Shown in pieces: positions 8,029 to 16,461 of a stretch of 64,000 bases of DNA. Source of the stretch: Saprospiraceae bacterium (GTDB lineage Bacteria > Bacteroidota > Bacteroidia > Chitinophagales > Saprospiraceae). Where the stretch lies: assembly GCA_016714025.1 (NCBI GenBank), contig JADJOB010000002.1, forward strand, positions 2,636,001 to 2,700,000, given 5' to 3'. The notes beneath the pieces are model-generated. The model was not told where the DNA came from, did not search any database, and was given only the letters and a program-made list of their open reading frames with translations. Every line of letters begins with the position of its first letter. Position 1 is the stretch's first letter. The translations under genes and the position numbers were made by a program.

Positions 8029-9750
8029 TTGAAAAACATTTTACTGATCCTACATTTATTGGCTCTGAGTTCAATAGAAATCACAGCCCAGGACAGTATA
8101 AGCCTACAACAAGATTCTTTTCAAATTTCATTACTTGAACCTGACAATCTCGAAACTGAAATTGAATCAGATATATCTGGTCACAGATATCAGGAAGCAG
8201 TTAGCAGTATTTTAAATGCAATTGAATATTATAAACAGGAAAACAATCTTGAGAAAGTTTACTATTATCGGTTTTTGCTGGCTCGTATTTACCAAATACT
8301 GGGATTCTTTCAAAAAGCGATTAATAGCCTCGAATACTGCCATGTTTATTTTAAACAAGAAGGTCGTGACCTCGATGTGGTGCGGAGTCAACATGCGCTT
8401 GCATACGCTTATAAAAAAATGGGCAATACTGATATGGCTTTTTATTTTTTAGGCCAATGCGAAAACAAAAAGGCGGATAGCTACAATGAATTTTGCAAAA
8501 ACGAACATGAATTGGTAGATGCCTATTTGTTTTTAAACCGATTGGGCTCCACTGCTTCACTCAACAATGTATTCAAATATGCTAAATCGATTGGGAACAT
8601 AGATTTGCAAATTAAATCCTTAGAGGTTTTAGGTGAATATTTTTATATCCATGCCAACTATAAAAAAGCTGAAATTATTTTTAAAAAAGCTTTAGCGCTT
8701 GTCAAACCAATCAAATATTTTGATTATTGCAAAGAATTTTCTTTTCGACTTTATGAATGCAATCACAATGCAGGCGATTTTAAACAATCCTCTGAATACT
8801 TGCTAAGCTTTGTAAAATATAATGACACGCTGAATGAGATTAAAAACTCGGAATCCCTGTCAAAACTGATTGGAAAGTACGAACAAAAAGAATTTCAATC
8901 AGAAAAAATAGACCTTGAAAAAAGCAAACGGTTATTTGAATTAAAAAGTCGTCGCTCGAATTTCACTTTATATAGTTTATTATTTAGCATTGCTGCAATT
9001 TTATTAGCTGGTTTTTTTGTGATCCTATTTTATCAACAAAAACTAGAAACCAGCAACATCATTCATGATCAAAGTGCTCAAATTAACAATCAAAAAATTA
9101 AAGAACTGGAAAATAACATGCAACTCCAGTCAATGCAATCTATGATCGATGGGCAGGAATCAGAACGGGAGCGCATCGCACAGGATTTACATGACAGTTT
9201 AGGTGGTTTGCTCTCCACCATAAAACTGCGTTTTGATAAATTGGTCCATGAGCAAAAAATTACTGGCCAGGAATCCTATACAAAGCTGTACGATTTAATT
9301 GATACGGCCTGTGATGAGGTACGAAATATCAGTAATGACCTTAAACCGGGCTCCCTTGAGAAACTTGGATTAATTGAAGCCATCCGGGATTTATTAAATC
9401 GATATATCCACGAACACGGTCCCAATATCATATTTCAATATTTTGGGTTTGAAAAACCAGGAACAATCGATTCCAATATCGCATTAAATATTTACCGGGT
9501 TATACAGGAATTAGTCAATAATTCGATCAAACATGCCAATTGTAAAGAGATCTTTGTCCAGTTATCAAAATCCTCCTATGAAATGACTATTTCCGTAGAA
9601 GACGATGGAAAAGGGTTTGATGCAGAAACCGTAAAACGGGGAATGGGTCTGGAAAATATCCGAAGTCGTATAAATTACCTAAAGGGCGAGTTTAACATAG
9701 AATCCTCTGATAATCAAGGAACTCTGTTTTTGGTTCAAATTCCAATTTAA
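8029..9750 (+). CDS. TPR-containing sensor histidine kinase (HisKA_3 type)
   Basis: 573 residues from a TTG start, 8 bp after the regulator. Order of parts: signal peptide (ILLILHLLALSSIEITAQ), a periplasmic region of tetratricopeptide-like helices (about 50-270), coiled coil, one membrane helix (about 313-334), a second coiled coil, then the NarX/DesK-type dimerisation box ERERIAQDLHDSLGGLL with H388, and a HATPase domain with N-box QELVNNSIKHAN, DDGKGFD and GMGLENI. It should sense an envelope or periplasmic cue through the TPR part and phosphorylate the preceding NarL-type regulator. This TPR-kinase architecture is common in Bacteroidota. Confidence 0.92.
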   Translation: MKNILLILHLLALSSIEITAQDSISLQQDSFQISLLEPDNLETEIESDISGHRYQEAVSSILNAIEYYKQENNLEKVYYYRFLLARIYQILGFFQKAINSLEYCHVYFKQEGRDLDVVRSQHALAYAYKKMGNTDMAFYFLGQCENKKADSYNEFCKNEHELVDAYLFLNRLGSTASLNNVFKYAKSIGNIDLQIKSLEVLGEYFYIHANYKKAEIIFKKALALVKPIKYFDYCKEFSFRLYECNHNAGDFKQSSEYLLSFVKYNDTLNEIKNSESLSKLIGKYEQKEFQSEKIDLEKSKRLFELKSRRSNFTLYSLLFSIAAILLAGFFVILFYQQKLETSNIIHDQSAQINNQKIKELENNMQLQSMQSMIDGQESERERIAQDLHDSLGGLLSTIKLRFDKLVHEQKITGQESYTKLYDLIDTACDEVRNISNDLKPGSLEKLGLIEAIRDLLNRYIHEHGPNIIFQYFGFEKPGTIDSNIALNIYRVIQELVNNSIKHANCKEIFVQLSKSSYEMTISVEDDGKGFDAETVKRGMGLENIRSRINYLKGEFNIESSDNQGTLFLVQIPI

Positions 9751-9760
9751 AAATCAAGAT

Positions 9761-9842
9761 TAGCTGAATCAGGGTAAACCCTGACTCCAATCAGGGTTTA
9801 CCCTGATTTTTAAAAATCAGGGTTTACCCTGATGTGCAGCTA
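9761..9842. repeat. three tandem palindromes TCAGGGTwwACCCTGA within an outer inverted repeat
   Basis: Three 16-bp units each have perfect 7-bp arms: TCAGGGTAAACCCTGA at 9769-9784, and TCAGGGTTTACCCTGA at 9791-9806 and 9817-9832. Units 2 and 3 face each other around TTTTTAAAAA, so that stretch is itself nearly palindromic. TAGCTG (9761-9766) and CAGCTA (9837-9842) bracket the set. Unit 2 is followed by TTTTT on the plus strand and unit 3 by TTTTT on the minus strand, so the block may be a bidirectional terminator for the kinase operon. Repeated operator sites or a cruciform are alternatives. Confidence 0.7.
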
Positions 9843-9970
9843 TTATAATTACTAGACCTTTGTATCATCCAGTTCATTAAAACGTTAATGACTACGGAAG
9901 CTTGATTTGAATATTGAAAAATGGAATCCAGTTGAGCAGGACTACCGATCTTACAAATCTTAGGTTTGGT

Positions 9971-9978
9971 TATATTTG
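9971..9978 (+). promoter_or_regulatory. possible -7 promoter element in non-coding DNA
   Basis: TATATTTG matches TAnnTTTG but no gene follows on the plus strand; the next coding sequence on this side is convergent. It could drive a small RNA ending at the hairpin at 10159-10194. Confidence 0.28.
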
Positions 9979-9984
9979 TAAACA

Positions 9985-10194
9985 TGGGACTTTCAGGGAT
10001 GGTTTAACAAAATCCTTTCTTCGCGCTTCGAACTAATTTCTAAATAATACTTTGAAATTAAAAATATGTAGCGGTGGTCCTCCTCTGGATTATTTACAGT
10101 GTCTCTTTTAATTGTTAAGTAATATAGTTTTGATTTAGAAGTATCTGACTAGTACACCAAAGGCTTTAAGGCATAGGCTTTAAGGCCTTTTTTT
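9985..10194 (+). ncRNA. candidate small RNA (weak)
   Basis: Proposed only because a promoter-like TATATTTG (9971-9978) and a hairpin followed by seven T (10159-10194) bracket about 205 nt without an ORF. I do not recognise 6S, SRP, RNase P or tmRNA features in it. Low confidence. Confidence 0.2.
10159..10194 (+). terminator. probable intrinsic terminator (plus strand)
   Basis: AAAGGC (10159-10164) can pair with GCCTTT (10185-10190), and AAGGC/GCCTT gives an alternative shorter hairpin; a run of seven T follows. The unit AGGCTTTAAGGC occurs twice in tandem. It faces the end of the convergent ABC-F gene, whose own transcripts would meet the hairpin without a following T-run. Confidence 0.45.
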
Positions 10195-10197
10195 ATT

Positions 10198-12087
10198 TTA
10201 TCCCAATAAACTGGATACGTTTTCCCAGGCATCCATGCACTCCTTTAATTTTAGCTTTTCTCGATCATACTCCTCCATAAGCTTGGCAGCTCCAGCCGAT
10301 TGATAAAATTCAGGATCTTCCATTTTCTTTTGCATTTCCAATAAATTAGCTTCAAATTTTTCGATATCGCGCTCTAAATTTTGGATTTTTCTTTGTGCTT
10401 TCTTTCGTTCATTGTAATCCAGCTCCACTGCAGCATTCGATTTATTTTCTCCTTGCTTTACCGGCAAATCATAAACTGTATTCTCTTCTGTTTTCTCTAA
10501 ATAATAATCAATATCCCCCTCAAATACTGTAATTCCTTTATTTTCAAAGAGAATCGTTTTATCTGCTAACTCTTTTAAAAAATCACGGTCGTGGGAAACG
10601 ATCAATACCGTACCATCATAATTTTTTAAAGCATCCTTTAACTTTTCTTTGGAAGCCAAATCTAAATGGTGGGTTGGCTCATCAAGAATTAATAAATTGT
10701 GTTCATTCACAATGAGCTTAGCCAAACGAATTCTGGCTTTTTCCCCTCCTGATAAAACAGCAATTTTTTTCTCAGCTTCGTCTCCTGCAAACCCTAAACC
10801 TCCTAAAATTTTTCTAACCTGGGTACGCATTTCAGGAATTGAATAGTTTTCAACTGTTTCAAGTGCAGTATCCATTCTGTTTAAGGTGTCCTCTGATTCT
10901 TGTGCATAGTATCCTATCTTCACATTGTGACCAAACTCAATGGCTCCTCCTGAAGATTCAAGATCACCGACAATCATTTTTACTAAAGTAGTTTTCCCAT
11001 TTCCATTGGCTCCAATTAAACTGATTTTATGTCCTCGTTCAAGAAAATAATTAATATGTTTTAAAACTTCTTTGTCTCCGTATGATTTACTAAGATCTTT
11101 TACTTCCAAAACCTTATTTCCACTTTTTTGTGAACTTTTAAACCGCAATTTGATACTTCCTAATTCTTCTTCAGGAAGTTCCTTCTTGTCCATTCTGTTT
11201 AATTCGGTTATCAGCGACTGTGCAAATGAAGCTTTGCTCGCTTTGTACCTGAATTTTTCAATCAACATCTCTTTCTGTTGAATTATTTTCTGCTGAGCTT
11301 TGTATTCATTTAATTCAATTTGTTTTCGCTCAGCACGATATAATTTATAACTTGAATAATTGCCTTTATAATCATAAATTTTACCTCTATCAATTTCAAT
11401 GATCCGATTGGCGAGACGATCCATAAAACTTAAATCATGCGAAATGATAATTACAGTCCCTTCATATTCTTTTAAGTATTTTTCCAGCCATCTGATGGAA
11501 ACAATATCCAGGTGATTGTTAGGCTCATCCAGCAATAATAAATCAGGTTTTGACAGAAGCAATTTTGCCAATTCTATACGCATACGCCAACCTCCGCTAA
11601 ACATGCTGATTTTACGTTCAAAATCAGCAGCAGTAAAACCAAGTCCTAATAATACTTTTTCAATTTTACCATCCAGTTTATCAATGTCCAAATGCTCTAA
11701 TCGTACACGAATTTCTTCCATCCGGTGAATCATGTCCATTAAATCATCTGTATCAGAATGGGCATGGCTTATTTTATATTCTAATTGATTGTATTCGTCT
11801 TTGAGTGTGGAGATATCAGCAAATGAGCTTTTCACTTCATCAAACAATGCCAATCCTCTGTCGGGCGGAAGTTCTTGTTTCAGAATGCCTATACTTACGT
11901 TTCCAATATATTCTATGGTACCGCCGTCAGGCATCAATTCCTTCAACATTAATTTAAACAAAGTTGATTTACCAGTACCATTCCGTCCGCAAACGGCTAG
12001 TTTCTCACCAGCGGAAAGGGTAAAAGAAATTTGATCAAATAAAACTCTCTCCCCAAAAAATAAACTTACATTTTGAAATCGGACCAC
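10198..12087 (-). CDS. ABC-F family ATPase (ribosome-associated type)
   Basis: 629 residues from a GTG start. Two ABC ATPase domains without membrane segments: first Walker A GRNGTGKST, signature MFSGGWRMR, Walker B LLLLDEPNNHLD; second Walker A GANGNGKTT, signature LSGGEKAR, Walker B LLILDEPTHHLD. A charged linker (about 235-310) and a C-terminal coiled coil (about 555-629) match the Uup/YdiF-like ABC-F group. Members act on ribosomes, in translation regulation or antibiotic protection; the sequence does not say which. It follows yqgE by 9 bp and is probably the last gene of a folE-fabD-yqgE transcript. Confidence 0.92.
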   Translation of the reverse strand: MVRFQNVSLFFGERVLFDQISFTLSAGEKLAVCGRNGTGKSTLFKLMLKELMPDGGTIEYIGNVSIGILKQELPPDRGLALFDEVKSSFADISTLKDEYNQLEYKISHAHSDTDDLMDMIHRMEEIRVRLEHLDIDKLDGKIEKVLLGLGFTAADFERKISMFSGGWRMRIELAKLLLSKPDLLLLDEPNNHLDIVSIRWLEKYLKEYEGTVIIISHDLSFMDRLANRIIEIDRGKIYDYKGNYSSYKLYRAERKQIELNEYKAQQKIIQQKEMLIEKFRYKASKASFAQSLITELNRMDKKELPEEELGSIKLRFKSSQKSGNKVLEVKDLSKSYGDKEVLKHINYFLERGHKISLIGANGNGKTTLVKMIVGDLESSGGAIEFGHNVKIGYYAQESEDTLNRMDTALETVENYSIPEMRTQVRKILGGLGFAGDEAEKKIAVLSGGEKARIRLAKLIVNEHNLLILDEPTHHLDLASKEKLKDALKNYDGTVLIVSHDRDFLKELADKTILFENKGITVFEGDIDYYLEKTEENTVYDLPVKQGENKSNAAVELDYNERKKAQRKIQNLERDIEKFEANLLEMQKKMEDPEFYQSAGAAKLMEEYDREKLKLKECMDAWENVSSLLG

Positions 12088-12096
12088 TTGTTACGT

Positions 12097-12669
12097 TTAA
12101 TTCATTAATTCATCACCTTCCAACCGACCAATGGCGCTATAATGATAGCCCATTTGATCCAATATTTCCTTCCAGAGTTGTTCTGGATTTGATTTATACA
12201 AATAATTTGGGTCCATATCTGACACAATCCATGCTGGGTCTTTCATTTCTTCTTCCAATTGTCCAGCTGACCACCCACTATATCCAATATAAAATCGAAT
12301 GCTTGCTGATGTGATTAATTTGCATTCAATTAAAATTTTTAATTTATCATAATCGCCACTCCAATAAATACCAGGACATATTTCCAGTGAATTGTCGAGA
12401 ATATTTCCTGCTGTATGGATAAAATACATACTGTTATTATCTACAGGTCCGCCATAAAAAACGTCTGCTTCAAATTCTCCAAAATCTTCAGTTAGTTCAT
12501 TTAATTTTAAACCTGTTTTTCGATTGAGTATGAAACCTACTGTTCCCTCTTCTTTATCATGATCAGCTATTAAAACTACAGATCGTTTGAAATGAGGATC
12601 CAACATAAAAGGTTCTGCAATTAACAGCTTACCAGTCTCAACAGACCGGGATTCATTTCGATGTTTCAT
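12097..12669 (-). CDS. YqgE/AlgH family protein
   Basis: 190 residues. The family signature is clear: GKLLIAEPFMLDPHFKRSVV, GTVGFILNRKTG, VFYGGPVDNNSMYFIH, FYIGYSGWSAGQLEEEM and WIVSDMDP. The molecular function of YqgE proteins is not settled; they are small cytoplasmic proteins, first named for a proposed role in alginate regulation. Its ATG overlaps the fabD stop by one base (12669), so coupled translation is likely. Confidence 0.93.
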   Translation of the reverse strand: MKHRNESRSVETGKLLIAEPFMLDPHFKRSVVLIADHDKEEGTVGFILNRKTGLKLNELTEDFGEFEADVFYGGPVDNNSMYFIHTAGNILDNSLEICPGIYWSGDYDKLKILIECKLITSASIRFYIGYSGWSAGQLEEEMKDPAWIVSDMDPNYLYKSNPEQLWKEILDQMGYHYSAIGRLEGDELMN

Positions 12670-13565
12670 TACAAACTGCTGATAGGTAATTCCCGATTGA
12701 TTCGTTTTAAAAAGCCACTCAACACCGTGCCATTGCCACCAACTTCATAAAAATTTTGGATCCCGTCGGCAATCATGTGATTCATGGTTTGAGTCCAACG
12801 AACCGGTGAGGTTAATTGAAGAATTAGATTTTTCTTAATTTTATCAGATTCCAGGTACGGAAGTGCATCGACATTTTGGTAAATTGGTACGTGCGCGTCA
12901 TTAAAATGCAATTTTTCAATCGCCTCAGCCAACTCAATACGAGCCGGTTCCATTAACGGGCTGTGAAAAGCACCACCAACTGCTAACAAAATAAAGCGCT
13001 TTGCTCCAGCTTCAATCATATTTTTTTCAATAGCATTAATGCCTGCTATACTTCCTGAAATAACCAATTGGCCCGGACAATTATAATTTGCCGCAACGAC
13101 AATGTGCTCAGACATAGCTTTACAAATTTCTTCTATTTTAGTATCCTCTACACCAACAATAGCAGCCATGGTTCCTGGATTGGATTCACATGCTTTCTGC
13201 ATCGCAAATGCACGCAACTGCACCAACTCCAAAGCTGTTTTAAAATCAATCACTTTAGCGGCTACTAAGGCTGAAAATTCTCCTAAGGAATGCCCAGCAA
13301 CAGCTTTGAATGGAATGTGCTCTCCCAGAACGATGGCCTTAATTACAGAATGCAAAAAAACAGAAGGCTGCGTAATTTTTGTCTCTTTAAGCTCTTCTTC
13401 TGTTCCTTCAAACATAACATCAGTAATTTTATATCCCAGAATGCTGTTTGCTTCATCAAATAATTTCCGTGCTGCTTTATGTGCCTCATAAAGATCTTTT
13501 CCCATGCCTTGAAACTGACTGGCTTGTCCAGGAAAAATAAATGCCGTTTTTGTTTCTAAACTCAT
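12669..13565 (-). CDS. fabD: malonyl-CoA:acyl carrier protein transacylase
   Basis: 298 residues, normal length for FabD. It loads malonyl groups on ACP for fatty acid synthesis in the cytoplasm. The motif FPGQASQFQGMG, catalytic S93 in AGHSLGEFSAL, R118 in QLRAFAM and H201 in GGAFHSPLM are all present. The start overlaps the folE stop by 4 bp and the stop overlaps the yqgE start, giving a tight folE-fabD-yqgE operon. Confidence 0.96.
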   Translation of the reverse strand: MSLETKTAFIFPGQASQFQGMGKDLYEAHKAARKLFDEANSILGYKITDVMFEGTEEELKETKITQPSVFLHSVIKAIVLGEHIPFKAVAGHSLGEFSALVAAKVIDFKTALELVQLRAFAMQKACESNPGTMAAIVGVEDTKIEEICKAMSEHIVVAANYNCPGQLVISGSIAGINAIEKNMIEAGAKRFILLAVGGAFHSPLMEPARIELAEAIEKLHFNDAHVPIYQNVDALPYLESDKIKKNLILQLTSPVRWTQTMNHMIADGIQNFYEVGGNGTVLSGFLKRINRELPISSL

Positions 13566-14134
13566 AAAGATTTTGAATGGATCAAGTTTAAAAATTCACT
13601 TCGCGTTTCAACATTTCTAAAGATACCTGTAAACGCTGAAGTGGTTGTAATGGAATTCTGTTTTTGAACTCCACGCATCATCATACACATGTGACGAGCC
13701 TCAATTACAATTGCCGCACCAATAGGTTTCATGGTTTTTTGAATACAGTCTAAAATCTCATGTGTAAGTCGTTCCTGAACTTGCAATCTTCGGGAAAAAA
13801 TATCTACCACTCTGGGTAATTTACTCAATCCAACGATGCAATCCCCGGGAATATAGGCAATGTGGGCTTTCCCAAAAAAAGGCAACAAATGGTGTTCACA
13901 CAAACTATACAGTTCAATGTCTTTAACCAGGACCATTTCACTGTAGTTTTCTTTAAATAAGGCTGATTTCAATGCAGCTTCAGCATCCTGGCCATACCCC
14001 TGGGTAAAGAATTCCATTGCTTTAGCAGCCCGCTCAGGCGTTTTAGCAATGCCTTCCCGATTTACATCTTCACCAATTGATTCTAAAATTGCTTTGTAAT
14101 GGTCTTTTAAACTATGATTCTTTAACTCTCTCAC
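13562..14134 (-). CDS. folE: GTP cyclohydrolase I
   Basis: 190 residues, normal for the family. Converts GTP to dihydroneopterin triphosphate, the first step of folate/pterin synthesis. Zinc ligands are C79 and H82 (SLCEHHLLPF) and C150 (ARHMCMMMRG); GLSKLPRVVDIF and QERLTHEI are further family blocks. First gene of the minus-strand operon; about 140 bp separate it from the divergent LytS-type kinase gene. Confidence 0.96.
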   Translation of the reverse strand: MRELKNHSLKDHYKAILESIGEDVNREGIAKTPERAAKAMEFFTQGYGQDAEAALKSALFKENYSEMVLVKDIELYSLCEHHLLPFFGKAHIAYIPGDCIVGLSKLPRVVDIFSRRLQVQERLTHEILDCIQKTMKPIGAAIVIEARHMCMMMRGVQKQNSITTTSAFTGIFRNVETRSEFLNLIHSKSL

Positions 14135-14282
14135 GATTCAATAAATAATAATTCCTAAACGGAAATAATTCCTATAAGTTTTGATAAATCCGATTTAAAC
14201 ACCGTTTTATCCCTTATTCTTTACTTAAAATCGAAAAATATCAATTCAATTTCTAAATACAGCTACTTTTAGCTTGATTTTT

Positions 14283-15341
14283 ATGAATTTTTACTCAAAA
14301 ATCTATCAGGAATCCGGTTTTTCAAAATACTGGACCCAAACCATCTTTTGGTTGGTGTTTTACGCCTTAAATTTCTATTTCAGTCCGGATGAAATCTCCC
14401 TTTCAAAAGCTTTGTTGTGGTCTGGTGGAAATACCTTGATCTTTATAATCGCAGTAACGATCAACCTGAAAGTCTTGCTACCAAAATTTATGCTCAGGCA
14501 ATCAATTTTTAGCTATTTGGCATTACTAATTGGTATCTCCTTGCTTTTAACACCATTCATCACCCTTTTTAATGTCTGGATTCGAAATGATTATGCCACT
14601 CACAATCATAACCCATTGGTTCAAGCGCATTTTCATTTTATAAATCTTGTGATTGTAACTGCTTTATCTTCATTAGTGCGAATTCCCCTGGAATGGCTTA
14701 AAATTCAAAGTGAAAAAAACGAGCTCATCGCCAAAAATATGGAAACGGAATTGCAATCACTTAAGAATCAAATCAATCCGCATTTCTTATTTAATACCTT
14801 AAATAATTTATACGCGCTAACACTTAAAAAATCTGATTTAGCACCTCAGATCGTATTAAAACTCTCAGACATGATGCGCTACATGTTGTATGAATGCAAT
14901 GAATCTGAAGTCTACCTGGAAAAGGAATTTCAATACATTGAAAATTACATCGAAATTGAAAAATTAAGACATGCTTCTGAAAGTCAAATTACTTTACATT
15001 TTGATCCAACACTTTATACAAAAAAACTGGCTCCTCTCCTATTGATCCCTTTTGTTGAAAATAGTTTTAAGCATGGTTTACAAGCTAGTTTGGAAAAATC
15101 GTATATTGATATCCAAGCAAATTGTATCAATGGGTTTCTTGAATTTGAGGTTACCAATTCTAAACCGCCCAGCATGCCTGGAATTGGACTGGCACCAAAG
15201 ACAGGTGGCGTTGGATTGGATAATGTTAAAAAGCGTTTAAATCTGATCTATCCCGACCAGTTCAAATTGGTAATCAATGATCAACCGGATTATTTTTCAG
15301 TAAGTTTAAAAATAAAATTAAAAGATTCTCCAAATGATTAA
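14283..15341 (+). CDS. LytS/YehU-type membrane sensor histidine kinase
   Basis: 352 residues from ATG 14283; a TTG at 14274 is in frame. Four likely membrane segments occupy residues 18-34, 47-66, 75-98 and 118-136. The His_kinase (PF06580-type) motif is LKNQINPHFLFNTLNNL with H167, followed by LSDMMRYMLYE, and a HATPase part with PFVENSFKHG and GVGLDNVKKRL. It shares 8 bp with the LytTR regulator that follows, its evident partner. The signal is unknown. Confidence 0.93.
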   Translation: MNFYSKIYQESGFSKYWTQTIFWLVFYALNFYFSPDEISLSKALLWSGGNTLIFIIAVTINLKVLLPKFMLRQSIFSYLALLIGISLLLTPFITLFNVWIRNDYATHNHNPLVQAHFHFINLVIVTALSSLVRIPLEWLKIQSEKNELIAKNMETELQSLKNQINPHFLFNTLNNLYALTLKKSDLAPQIVLKLSDMMRYMLYECNESEVYLEKEFQYIENYIEIEKLRHASESQITLHFDPTLYTKKLAPLLLIPFVENSFKHGLQASLEKSYIDIQANCINGFLEFEVTNSKPPSMPGIGLAPKTGGVGLDNVKKRLNLIYPDQFKLVINDQPDYFSVSLKIKLKDSPND

Positions 15342-16053
15342 AACTTTGATCGTAGATGATGAGCCCCTGGCAGTCGAAATATTAGAAACCTATGTCAATC
15401 AAATTCCTCAACTGGAACTTATTGGCACCTGTTATAATGCTTTGGATGCAAATCAAATATTAAATCAGCAAACCATCGATTTACTATTGGTGGATGTGCA
15501 AATGCCTCAAATGAATGGCATTGAACTTATTAAAAGCTTATTGCATCCACCCAAATTTATATTTACAACCGCCTATCCGGAGTTTGCGGTAGAAGGATTT
15601 GAACTCAATGCAGTAGATTATTTACTAAAGCCCATCGACTTTAATCGTTTTCTGAAGGCCATTAATAAGATTCCACAATTCAATAATCTGGAGGAAAAAC
15701 CGGATTCACGATCATACGATAAACAAGATTTCATATTTGTAAAATCTGATAAAAAACTGATAAAACTCAATTACGACGACATCCTCTATTTTGAAGGTCT
15801 AAAGGATTATGTTATCATTTATACCGATCAAACAAGAATTATCACATTACAAACCATGAAATCACTGGAAGAAAAATTACCCGATCACAGCTTCATCCGG
15901 GTGCACCGGTCCTATATTGTCAATATCCATAAAATAGATGCTATTCATTCCAATGACGTTGACATTTTTGTAAAAGGACAAGTAAAAGAAATTCCAATTG
16001 GCAGCAATTATTCTGACAATGTAAATCGCATGATAAATCTTAAGAAAATTTAA
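15334..16053 (+). CDS. LytTR-family response regulator
   Basis: 239 residues. The receiver domain has D8/D9 (LIVDDEPLA), phospho-acceptor D54 (LLVDVQMPQMNG) and K97-type LLKPIDF. Residues about 130-235 are a LytTR DNA-binding domain: FIFVKSDKKLIKL, DDILYFEGLKDYVII, FIRVHRSYIVNIHKID. Paired with the overlapping LytS-type kinase. Confidence 0.95.
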   Translation: MIKTLIVDDEPLAVEILETYVNQIPQLELIGTCYNALDANQILNQQTIDLLLVDVQMPQMNGIELIKSLLHPPKFIFTTAYPEFAVEGFELNAVDYLLKPIDFNRFLKAINKIPQFNNLEEKPDSRSYDKQDFIFVKSDKKLIKLNYDDILYFEGLKDYVIIYTDQTRIITLQTMKSLEEKLPDHSFIRVHRSYIVNIHKIDAIHSNDVDIFVKGQVKEIPIGSNYSDNVNRMINLKKI

Positions 16054-16092
16054 AAGTCTTTATTTAAACACCAAATTTAATCAAAGGGAACC

Positions 16093-16378
16093 TCTAATAA
16101 ATCTTAGACGAGGCTTGCGATTTTTTTAAACCCATATTATGCATTAGGGTTTCGTAATGAAAGTCAAAAGACCAAAAAAGACAGGCGCTCCCGCAAGATT
16201 TTTTGACAAGCCATAGTAGATCCTATGGTGAAGGAGAAAAATCGAGGAAGTGCTTGTATTTGAAGGTATTTTGGCTTGGAATAGAAAACCTAATGCATAA
16301 TATGGGTTAAATGCTGATTTTACTGTTGCAAATGAAGTGTTTAAAAAATTGTTTAACGAAGTATAAGGGGTTATTAGA
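16093..16378. repeat. long nested inverted-repeat element (hairpin/MITE-like)
   Basis: Four nested arm pairs share one centre near 16219: TCTAATAA (16093-16100) with TTATTAGA (16371-16378); ATTTTTTTAAAC (16120-16131) with GTTTAAAAAATT (16339-16350), allowing one mismatch; a perfect 20-bp arm at 16129-16148 with 16289-16308; and CCATAG/CTATGG around TAGATC (16211-16228). The about 60 nt between the 20-bp arm and the centre also align to the reverse complement of the other half at roughly 70% by eye. The right side has about 30 extra bases (16309-16338). There is no transposase. A non-autonomous mobile element or a structured RNA are the main options. Confidence 0.75.
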
Positions 16379-16395
16379 TATTACCTAAAATAAAC

Positions 16396-16413
16396 AAGCC
16401 CCTTACGGGGCTT
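16396..16413. terminator. bidirectional intrinsic terminator
   Basis: AAGCCCC (16396-16402), loop TTAC, GGGGCTT (16407-16413), flanked by AT-rich TTTATT-type tracts on both sides. It stands 48 bp past the stop of the minus-strand T9SS gene and also faces transcripts from the LytTR side. Confidence 0.75.
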
Positions 16414-16461
16414 ATTTATTCTAACAATTTTAGATTAAAACTGGTTATATAAAAACAGGGA

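Larger units (their letters stand above)
9751..10197. other. non-coding interval of 447 bp
   Basis: No convincing protein-coding frame. It holds a cluster of three palindromes (9761-9842), a short inverted repeat CATTAA/TTAATG (9875-9890), one TAnnTTTG promoter-like element (9971-9978) and a hairpin with a T-run at the right end (10159-10194). The only ORF after the promoter-like element codes for seven residues (9984-10007). Confidence 0.6.
16054..16461. other. non-coding interval of 408 bp with a long inverted repeat
   Basis: No plausible gene. Most of it is one large nested inverted-repeat element (16093-16378); the right end holds a strong hairpin terminator (16396-16413). It separates the LytTR regulator from the convergent T9SS protein gene. 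Confidence 0.7.

Noticed and set aside
9769..9832. Three evenly repeated palindromes as a small CRISPR array
   Set aside because: The gaps are only 6 and 10 bp and there are no cas genes; units are palindromic and one is in opposite central orientation.
13102..13491. 129-residue open frame on the plus strand
   Set aside because: It lies entirely antisense to fabD, whose family motifs are unmistakable; no independent motif or start signal.
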